Origin: Candidatus Obscuribacterales bacterium
Lineage (GTDB): Bacteria > Cyanobacteriota > Vampirovibrionia > Obscuribacterales > Obscuribacteraceae
Direction: 5' to 3'
Assembly (NCBI GenBank): GCA_020050685.1
Contig: JAGVKG010000016.1
Span: 1 to 64,000, forward strand
DNA: 64,000 bases
Positions 56,993 to 63,073 of this stretch are shown in pieces. Within the stretch, counting starts at the first letter, position 1. Each line of letters begins with the position of its first letter. The translations under genes were made by a program, and so were the position numbers. The notes beneath the pieces were generated by a model. It did not search any database. It had not been told where the DNA came from and worked only from the letters and a program-made list of their open reading frames with translations.

Positions 56993-58651
56993 ATGAAAAA
57001 GACAAAGATTCTCGCCCCTCTACTGATTGCGTACCTGTGTTCTTCTGCAGTACTTGGAGCAGACCATTCTGGGATGAATATGGATCACAATAATATGCCA
57101 GGTATGGATCATAGCAAGATGAAAATGCCTATGGACAACAGCATTCCCGCGGACAAAAATACTGTGCGCAGTGTGCCATCGCACGCGGTGCCTGTGGTAA
57201 CACCAGACGTACCGCATCTGCCATGGAAAATGATCAACGGCGCCAAAGAGTTTCATCTCACCGCTGAAATAGTAAAGCGCGAGGTGCTGCCTGCTTCCAA
57301 CATGGGCCCGGCAAAGGTTTTGACACTATGGGGATATAACGGTAGTGTGCCGGGACCGACAATTGAAGTGAACGAGGGCGATCACGTTCGTGTTGTCTTT
57401 CACAACAACCTGCCTGAACCTACCACAGTACATTGGCACGGATTGGAAGTGCCGGTCAATATGGATGGCGTACCATTCATCAGTCAACCGCCTATCAAGC
57501 CTGAAGAGACATTTGTATATGAGTTCACTTTGAACCAGAACGGCACCTTCTTTTATCATTCGCACGGTGCTATGCAAGAGATGATGGGTGCCATTGGTCT
57601 ATTCATCATTCATCCAAAAAAGCCCCACAATCCAGTGGTGCAAAAGGACTTCGGCATAGTTCTGCAGGAGTTTGCCGCATTGCAAAATAATCCGGTGCCT
57701 AATTCCATGGCCATGGAATTTAACTGGCTAACTTTCAATGGAAAAGCAGGACCGGCTACAACGCCACTCATCGTGCGCCAGGGCGACCGGGTGAGAATCA
57801 GACTCGTGAATCTTGGTATGGATCACCACCCGATTCACATTCACGGAAATCAATTTTATGTCACAGGCACGGAAGGCGGACGAGCACCACAATCTTCTTG
57901 GTTTCCTGGAAACACTGTCCTTGTTGGTGTGGCACAGGCCCGTGACATTGAATTCGATGCTAAGTATGTGGGGGATTGGATGCTCCATTGTCATCTGCCG
58001 CACCACATGATGAACAACATGGTGTCAATGGTCGGACCAATGTCACACGTTGGACATGGCATGCATACCGGTGGTGGCATGGAAGAAGGCATGGGCATTG
58101 TGCGCCAGAATAGCGCCACTGATGAAGACCTTGGTCCAACATTTGGACGGGGTATGGGCAATACTGTTGATCGCGAACAAGCAACCTCTCACAGCGTCGG
58201 CCAAACTGATAAGGCGGGAGAGAGAACAATGGATACAGCTTTGGGATCTGACAAGAATAGCGAGAAAGGTCCCGGTTATCCGCAAGATGATCTAATGATG
58301 ATGCCAATGGACGCTGCTGTCGCCAAACCGGAGAATAACTATCTCGTCCCCGGCTGGTCGGGCGCATTAGCTGGAATGATGAATCTTGTGCGCGTATTGC
58401 CTTCTGAAAAATACGATCAACTGATGCGCGATATCGAAGCGAAACGGATCGATCCAGCTCAGCTTCAAGGTAGCATGCCTGGTATGGATCACAGCAAGAT
58501 GGAGATGCCTGGCATGGACCACGGGCAGATGCAGATGCCTATGGACAAAAAAATGCCGGGTATGGATCATGGTCAAATGCAACAGGGGTCACAGGGAATG
58601 CAACACGGCTCCCAAGAAGCACCGATGGATCACAGCAAGATGGGTCATTAG
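56993..58651 (+). CDS. Multicopper oxidase with Met/His-rich ends (copper resistance)
   Basis: This 552-residue protein has a signal peptide (1-22). Met/His/Asp-rich repeats lie at both ends (HNNMPGMDHSKMKMPM near 32-47 and GMDHGQMQMPM and variants near 500-552). Copper ligands are visible at HWH (147-149), HSH (189-191), HHPIHIHG (278-285), and the final HCHLPHHMMNNM, with Cys333, His338 and Met343 as the type 1 site. It would oxidise toxic Cu(I) to Cu(II) in the periplasm. It is the last intact gene before the IS66-disrupted region. Confidence 0.93.
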   Translation: MKKTKILAPLLIAYLCSSAVLGADHSGMNMDHNNMPGMDHSKMKMPMDNSIPADKNTVRSVPSHAVPVVTPDVPHLPWKMINGAKEFHLTAEIVKREVLPASNMGPAKVLTLWGYNGSVPGPTIEVNEGDHVRVVFHNNLPEPTTVHWHGLEVPVNMDGVPFISQPPIKPEETFVYEFTLNQNGTFFYHSHGAMQEMMGAIGLFIIHPKKPHNPVVQKDFGIVLQEFAALQNNPVPNSMAMEFNWLTFNGKAGPATTPLIVRQGDRVRIRLVNLGMDHHPIHIHGNQFYVTGTEGGRAPQSSWFPGNTVLVGVAQARDIEFDAKYVGDWMLHCHLPHHMMNNMVSMVGPMSHVGHGMHTGGGMEEGMGIVRQNSATDEDLGPTFGRGMGNTVDREQATSHSVGQTDKAGERTMDTALGSDKNSEKGPGYPQDDLMMMPMDAAVAKPENNYLVPGWSGALAGMMNLVRVLPSEKYDQLMRDIEAKRIDPAQLQGSMPGMDHSKMEMPGMDHGQMQMPMDKKMPGMDHGQMQQGSQGMQHGSQEAPMDHSKMGH

Positions 58652-58678
58652 CATGAAATCGAAAGGCAACACAAGTGA

Positions 58679-58870
58679 CAGAGGTGGTGCATTCCTTATT
58701 ACGGTGGATATAATGTTCCAACGGCTCCTTACTCCTACTATAACGATCGCCGCCACTTTGGCCCGCACAACAAATTACACTGGACTCGTGGAGACGGATT
58801 ACACTGGAGACGGCACTACGGCCGGCATCACATCGGTGGGCATGATTTTCGCTATCCGACATGGTATTAG
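58679..58870 (+). pseudogene. 5'-truncated remnant of a small His/aromatic-rich secreted protein
   Basis: A frame open from a TGA at 58676 to a TAG at 58868-58870 encodes about 63 residues rich in His, Arg, Tyr and Trp (GGYNVPTAPYSYYNDRRHFG, then HWTRGDGLHWRRHYGRHH). No start codon or ribosome site lies in frame. The composition is clearly protein-like and unlike the other frames. It looks like the C-terminal end of a secreted protein whose 5' part has been lost. It lies between the oxidase and IS66. Confidence 0.5.
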
Positions 58871-58965
58871 CGCAGCAACTGACACCGGCTGTTGCGAAGA
58901 AGATTCAGCCGTTTAGACTGCTGTTCGTGTCCGCTCGGTGGCTTGAAATTTCCTACAGATGTAAT

Positions 58966-60576
58966 CTAGCTTACGGAGGCCATTTGCCGGGCAAGCGGCA
59001 GACGACTTATCGGTGTGCCACCATTTTTCGGTTTCCAGTTTTGCGGAAGCAATTCGTCGAGATCGGTGCCGGGATTTTCGGTTAGTCTTTGAAGTACATC
59101 GCGCAGATAATTCCATGGTTCGATATTGTGCCGCCTGCAGGTGGACATGATCGACATCAACACTTCGGCATTCTCGCCTCCGTTGTCACTTCCAAGAAAA
59201 AGAAAATTTTTGCGACCGATAGCGACGCGTTTCATTTCTTGCTCAGCTAAATTGTTATCTAAGCGAAGATTGCCGTCGAGAAGGTAATTGTTCAACTCCT
59301 CCCAATTATTTAGAGAGTAATTTACAGCTTTACCGAAAGAACTTTTCGGCAATGCCACAAGTGACTGCTGATCGAGCCATGTTTTCATTTTCGCCAGGAT
59401 TGGCTTGGCTTCCTGCTCGCGCATGAGTTTGACGTCTTTGGCGGACAGTTGAAGTTCCCGAGCATCGCTTTCAATTTTGAACAATTCTTGGTACATGGAT
59501 AGCATTTGCTCGCATGCAGCCTTGTTATTTACCAATGCTTTGACGTAATAGCGACGGTCATGAGCACGGCAGGCAACGTGTACAGCGCCGGATTCCGCGC
59601 ACAATGCTTGGTTGCCGGAAAAACAATCTCCCTGCAAGTAACCATTCCATCCTTTGAGAAAGGTCTTCGGACCGGCGCGTGCTCTTCCTGGAGTGTAGGC
59701 AAAGAGATTGTAGGGGTGATCGTCATCGCCGCGGAATATCCAGAACCTTCCAGTCTTTATATTTCGTTTGTGCTTACGGTCAAGTACTTTTATCGGTGTA
59801 TCATCGGTGGCAATAATCAGTGATTGCAAAAGTAGTTCTTTCATGTACTCATACAGAGGGCGCACAATGGAAACGGTTGCGGCAAGCCAACCGCACATTG
59901 TCGAGCGCGATATGTTTGCGCCCAGTCGTGCAAAGCGCCGTTCTTGACGGTAAAGCGGCGTGTGGTCTTCGTATTTACTCACTGCCACCTCAGTCATTAG
60001 ACCAGGACCGGCGCCACCATTTTCAATTGGCTCAGGCACATCCGGTTTTACCACCAATGTGTCGCCACACTTTGGGCAACTAAATACCATGTTGATGAAG
60101 TCTTCCACGAACAGCTCGGCTGGTTTGAACTCAAGGCGGCTGTTTGTAATCACATCGCTTACTTTGTTGCGAGCAATTGCGCAACACTTGCATTGCAACA
60201 TCTCTTGATCGGGGTCTTTTCCGCGCAGGGGAACTCGAGCAAGCCAGGAAGGCATCGGATTACGTGAATGACCCTTGCGTTTTGCAGCTTTGTTGGATGT
60301 GCCACCACTGGTTTGATCCTGCTGCTTGGGAGTTTGCGGTTGTGGTTCTGCCGATTGTGTTGGTTGTTGGGCACCAAACAACCGCATCTGGTTAGGGTCA
60401 ACAAAGCGTTCCGTTTTGGGACCGTATTTTTGCGCAACCAACTCTCGCAGTTGTTCACTCAATTGCACATTTTGTTCGTACAGGCGCATGATCATTCCGA
60501 CCAGCGTTTCTTGATCGAGAGATTGCAACGTCTCCGGAGTGAGCTTTTCAGTCTTGCGCTTCTGTTGCTTGGGCAT
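58966..60576 (-). CDS. tnpC: IS66 transposase (TnpC)
   Basis: The ATG at 60576 (MPKQQKRKTEKL) gives 536 residues, the usual size. A coiled-coil start is followed by a zinc-type HTH region (CKCCAIARNKV, CPKCGDTLVV). The DDE domain includes ATDDTPIKVLD, GDCFSGNQALC and the final NNLAEQEMKRVAIGRKNFLFLGSDNGGENAEVL. It catalyses the cut and paste of the element. Longer in-frame starts lie inside tnpB and are unlikely. Confidence 0.95.
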   Translation of the reverse strand: MPKQQKRKTEKLTPETLQSLDQETLVGMIMRLYEQNVQLSEQLRELVAQKYGPKTERFVDPNQMRLFGAQQPTQSAEPQPQTPKQQDQTSGGTSNKAAKRKGHSRNPMPSWLARVPLRGKDPDQEMLQCKCCAIARNKVSDVITNSRLEFKPAELFVEDFINMVFSCPKCGDTLVVKPDVPEPIENGGAGPGLMTEVAVSKYEDHTPLYRQERRFARLGANISRSTMCGWLAATVSIVRPLYEYMKELLLQSLIIATDDTPIKVLDRKHKRNIKTGRFWIFRGDDDHPYNLFAYTPGRARAGPKTFLKGWNGYLQGDCFSGNQALCAESGAVHVACRAHDRRYYVKALVNNKAACEQMLSMYQELFKIESDARELQLSAKDVKLMREQEAKPILAKMKTWLDQQSLVALPKSSFGKAVNYSLNNWEELNNYLLDGNLRLDNNLAEQEMKRVAIGRKNFLFLGSDNGGENAEVLMSIMSTCRRHNIEPWNYLRDVLQRLTENPGTDLDELLPQNWKPKNGGTPISRLPLARQMASVS

Positions 60577-60580
60577 TGCA

Positions 60581-60988
60581 CTATGATACCATTTGCGATG
60601 TATGCTGCGACTGGTGTGATAGAGGAAGATCTGCTTCAGGAAGTCTGCGGTAACGTTTTTGACGCCGGGCAGTGGACGGGTTGATACCAGCCAGTAACAA
60701 GGCAAAATCGGAGGCAAGTATTTCAGAGCCCGGCAATGTTTTTGCATCGGCAATCCAAGCGAATGTCCCTTGCTCCAAACGCTTGTAGTAAAGAATAAAG
60801 CCATCAACGTCCCATGCCAAGATCTTCATTCGGTCGCGCCGCTTGCTAAAGAAACAGAAAAGATGACCGCTCAAAGGATTCTTACCAAAATGCGTTTCCA
60901 CCATGCCGGCAAGTGCATCAAATGACTTACGCATGTCAACCGACTCAGTGCAAAGAAAGATTTTTGTCGACGACGGAATATTCAGCAT
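60581..60988 (-). CDS. tnpB: IS66 accessory protein TnpB (Orf2)
   Basis: This 135-residue protein has the IS66 Orf2 pattern: MRKSFDALAGMVETHFGKNPLSGHLFCFFSKRRDRMKILAWDVDGFILYYKRLEQGTF. The function in transposition is unknown but it is required in tested members. It lies 4 bp before tnpC and overlaps tnpA by 7 bp, so translation is coupled. The C-terminus is longer and more basic than in many relatives. Confidence 0.92.
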   Translation of the reverse strand: MLNIPSSTKIFLCTESVDMRKSFDALAGMVETHFGKNPLSGHLFCFFSKRRDRMKILAWDVDGFILYYKRLEQGTFAWIADAKTLPGSEILASDFALLLAGINPSTARRQKRYRRLPEADLPLSHQSQHTSQMVS

Positions 60989-61392
60989 TGTTCTGCCTCC
61001 AGTACTTTTAGCAACTTCGCCAGGAGCACTAAGTCGGTGTCATCATTCACCACTACTTGTGCTTTTCCAGGAAGTACAACTTCGAAAGTGTGTTGTACCT
61101 GTTTGGGTGCACTCTTTTCAGCCACCACGCGAATGGGAAGAAATGGGCTTGGCTTTTCTGTAACGCAAACGCCTTCAATCGAAGTTCCTTGGCAAGCTAG
61201 ATCACGCTCATTTATTGTTCGCCGCCAGAGGTAAAACAAACTCTCGTTAATGCCCTTCGTTGCACAAAAGCCTCGAATCGATTGACCGCTCGCCTTGTGC
61301 TCGGCAAGTACACCACGCCAATACTCATCCCTATCCATGTCCCAAAGATGCGGCCTGCAACCTCGTTCTTTCGTCCTTTTTTGTTTGGTCAT
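60982..61392 (-). CDS. tnpA: IS66 accessory protein TnpA (Orf1)
   Basis: From the ATG at 61392, with GGAGGAGAGCAGA upstream, this is 136 residues. It starts with a basic segment and a helix-turn-helix region (EYWRGVLAEHKASGQSIRGFCATKGINESLFYLWRR), followed by a beta-rich part. It is typical of IS66 Orf1, presumed to bind DNA. An earlier in-frame start (61419) is possible. It is the first gene of the IS operon. Confidence 0.9.
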   Translation of the reverse strand: MTKQKRTKERGCRPHLWDMDRDEYWRGVLAEHKASGQSIRGFCATKGINESLFYLWRRTINERDLACQGTSIEGVCVTEKPSPFLPIRVVAEKSAPKQVQHTFEVVLPGKAQVVVNDDTDLVLLAKLLKVLEAEQC

Positions 61393-61468
61393 TCTGCTCT
61401 CCTCCATGGAGAACAGCATCGTCGCATTCCCTCAATTGCTCAAGCTACCGAACGGACACGCTGTTCAA

Positions 61469-61699
61469 TCAATGGCTGTGGTTCTTGTCCTGCTCAATTT
61501 CAGATCTTTGTTGTTGCTGTTCGGTTTCGGTTAGCTTGCGTTGGGCATTAGTGCTGTTCTGATCTTTTTTTCCATGTTGTTTATGCTTATGCATCTTGCA
61601 ATCTGAATGGTCTGCTGACTTATCCCGATCACATGCGAAGTTGGGCAGCGCAAACATCAAGAGAGCGACCAAAGGTAGCATTATCTTCAGATTTTTCAT
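61469..61699 (-). CDS. His-rich small secreted protein
   Basis: From the ATG at 61699 this encodes 76 residues. A signal peptide (IMLPLVALLMFALPNFAC) ends in a possible lipobox Cys. The mature part is charged, with His/Lys/Gln runs (DCKMHKHKQHGKK and SEIEQDKNHSH). Such His-rich tails bind metals. The stop codon lies only 3 bp outside the IS66 flanking repeat, so the gene itself is intact. A GTG at 61711 is an alternative start. Confidence 0.55.
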   Translation of the reverse strand: MKNLKIMLPLVALLMFALPNFACDRDKSADHSDCKMHKHKQHGKKDQNSTNAQRKLTETEQQQQRSEIEQDKNHSH

Positions 61700-61903
61700 A
61701 CGGTTTTCCACTTGATTCCGAAATAGGTACAGCTAAAGTGTAGGATTGTCCGGGACATAAATCGTCCGCTTGTTACTTTCTCACTTATACAAATAGGGGC
61801 GCATCAGCCTAAGTGATGAGCGCGGTTCATTCTTAAGACTGAGGGCTTGTTGGCAAAGCAGTTATACTCTTACAGTAGGAATTGAGCACAAGAGGAAGCA
61901 GGA

Positions 61904-62005
61904 ATGAGTTGCACATCAGGCAGACTGCACAACGCACACCTTGTCGTCATTTCTTATGACGACAAGGAAACAAAATTATGCCTGGTATGGATGACAGCGA
62001 GATGA
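61904..62005 (+). CDS. Micro-ORF (33 residues) overlapping a Met-rich micropeptide
   Basis: ATG AGT TGC opens a 33-residue frame preceded by AGAGGAAGCAGGA, a strong ribosome site, about 35 bp after a TATACT box. It contains two Cys (MSCTSG, KLCLVW) and no signal sequence. It runs across the hairpin at 61939-61967 and overlaps the start of the 61978 frame. It may be a leader peptide, or part of a frame-shifted gene with the Met-rich frame. Confidence 0.35.
   Translation: MSCTSGRLHNAHLVVISYDDKETKLCLVWMTAR
61939..61967 (+). other. Perfect 12-bp hairpin covering a ribosome binding site
   Basis: CCTTGTCGTCAT, loop TTCTT, and ATGACGACAAGG pair exactly. The 3' arm includes the AAGG that serves the micro-ORF at 61978. 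No T run follows, so it is not a standard terminator. It could hide the ribosome site of the Met-rich micropeptide, or be a binding site in DNA. Confidence 0.5.
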
Positions 62006-62031
62006 ACATGCCAATGGACCACAAGATGTGA
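61978..62031 (+). CDS. Met-rich 17-residue micropeptide, oxidase-like repeat
   Basis: ATG CCT GGT ATG encodes MPGMDDSEMNMPMDHKM, close to the MPGMDHSKMEMP-type repeats at the ends of the multicopper oxidase. AAGG lies 10 bp upstream. It has six Met, four acidic residues and one His, so a copper-binding peptide is possible. Alternatively it is a leftover piece of a repeat from an oxidase gene. Translation is unproven. Confidence 0.35.
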   Translation: MPGMDDSEMNMPMDHKM

Positions 62032-62099
62032 TCACCGAACAAGGGTGATAGCAAAAGCGGAAACCTGAATAGTACAAACACAAAAAAGGAGATTTATTT

Positions 62100-62189
62100 A
62101 TGCACGTTATTCCAATGACCAAAGAGACTGAGCAATGTTTGAACAACTGCACGGAATGCTACAGCATATGTGTTGAAATGCTAGGAACA
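62100..62189 (+). pseudogene. 5' fragment of a DUF326/Csp-like copper-storage gene
   Basis: AAAAAAGGAGATTTATTT precedes the ATG, an excellent ribosome site. The encoded start KETEQCLNNCTECYSICVEML has the regular Cys spacing (C..C..C...C) of the Csp/DUF326 four-helix copper-storage family. After about 28 residues the similarity ends and the frame runs on into unrelated sequence (KRWGDRHFSVS), without a stop, to the next gene. The remaining three-quarters of the family is missing, so it is probably a truncation. Confidence 0.55.
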
Positions 62190-62249
62190 AAGCGTTGGGG
62201 AGACCGTCATTTCAGTGTGTCCCTTTTTGGCGGCGAATGGAGCGTTACC

Positions 62250-62825
62250 ATGCAAAAAACATTGTCCTTGATGTTGGTAGGCGGCCTTCTGAGTCTCGGC
62301 TTGCAGCCGGTGTTTGCTCACGGGGATGAGCATCACGACAGCAATCATGGCTTGAAGCGCCAGGAAAAACAGATTCATAAGCTGCAGCGCCAGGGGCTTG
62401 TGTCTCCTCAACAACATGCGGCTACGGATGTGCAGTTGCAACAGCAACATCAGATGCTGGATTCTACACAATTTGGTCAGTATCAACGGCGGAGACATGG
62501 GGGCGGACAGCAAGGGAACCGGCAATCAACCTGGCTCAATCAAAGAAATCCTAATTATGGTTATTACCAGACCTATAACCAGTACTGGCAGCAGCACCCG
62601 CAAGAGCATCGGGCACTTGAGCAGTCCGAACAAAAATATCACCAGCTAGTTGCTCAAGGTGTTTTGACGGAGCAGGAGCATGCCATGCTGGATGCTCAAT
62701 TACAAGCCCAGCATGCCCAAGCTGATGGCAGGCTGCAGAATAACTTCAATACATACGGCTATCCGTATGTGAATCAGCAGATTCCTGGGATTATCAACAA
62801 GCTTCGTACTTATTGGGGTTTTTAA
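62250..62825 (+). CDS. Secreted His/Gln-rich protein
   Basis: From the ATG at 62250, with GGAG upstream, this encodes 191 residues. The signal peptide is LSLMLVGGLLSLGLQPVFAHG and the mature start is His/Asp-rich (HGDEHHDSNHGLK). Two helical repeats with the HKLQRQGLVSPQQHAATDVQLQQQHQML and YHQLVAQGVLTEQEHAMLDAQLQAQHAQ patterns flank a Gln/Tyr/Asn-rich centre. His-rich regions suggest metal binding. The frame also continues upstream into the DUF326 fragment, but the internal start and signal peptide favour this one. Confidence 0.6.
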   Translation: MQKTLSLMLVGGLLSLGLQPVFAHGDEHHDSNHGLKRQEKQIHKLQRQGLVSPQQHAATDVQLQQQHQMLDSTQFGQYQRRRHGGGQQGNRQSTWLNQRNPNYGYYQTYNQYWQQHPQEHRALEQSEQKYHQLVAQGVLTEQEHAMLDAQLQAQHAQADGRLQNNFNTYGYPYVNQQIPGIINKLRTYWGF

Positions 62826-62893
62826 GACATTCAGTCATAACGTGTCCTGACCAAAACTTGACCCGATAGTCAAGAGTTTATGCGACATCTTGG

Positions 62894-62926
62894 AAAGGCG
62901 TTGGACACAGATTTTCCAATGCCTTT
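62894..62926 (+). terminator. Candidate terminator after the His/Gln-rich gene
   Basis: AAAGGCGTTGGA (62894-62905) and TCCAATGCCTTT (62915-62926) form a 12-bp stem with one G-U pair, loop CACAGATTT. The following T run is short (TCTT). Confidence 0.4.
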
Positions 62927-62953
62927 TCTTGTGCCAGTGTGTCCGTCCGCGCA

Positions 62954-63041
62954 GTGCGACGTGAAGGGGGTTAAATGAATGGAAGTATTCTTCCCCGGGA
63001 CGCACCACTCCCGGTGCTCACGTAAGAGGAGTCAACGACTC
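62954..63041 (+). ncRNA. Structured leader candidate before the aminotransferase-like gene
   Basis: ACGTGA (62959-62964) can pair with TCACGT (63018-63023) and enclose GCACC/GGTGC (63002-63017) and a GGGG/CCCC stem with a small inner hairpin, making a three-way junction. An alternative, GTGCG (62954-62958) with CGCAC (63001-63005), is mutually exclusive with it. GGAGTC/GACTCC follows. Two competing folds before a gene resemble a regulatory leader. It matches no family that I know. Confidence 0.3.
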
Positions 63042-63073
63042 CACCCGTATCGGTAGTAAGTAATGAATCCGGC

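Larger units (their letters stand above)
58927..61459 (-). mobile_element. Complete IS66-family insertion sequence
   Basis: The outer 20 bases are inverted repeats: GTGTCCGCTCGGTGGCTTGA at 58927-58946, and the complement of GTGTCCGTTCGGTAGCTTGA at 61440-61459, with 18 of 20 matching. The element is about 2.5 kb with three genes in the order tnpA, tnpB, tnpC on the minus strand. The 7-bp GCTGTTC is present directly outside both ends (58920-58926 and 61460-61466), compatible with a target duplication. IS66 elements usually make 8-bp duplications. Confidence 0.9.

Noticed and set aside
62840-62935. Minus-strand peptide reading KALENLCPTPFQDVA, a possible transposase tail
   Set aside because: Too short and interrupted by a stop. 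I could not tie it to a specific insertion sequence.
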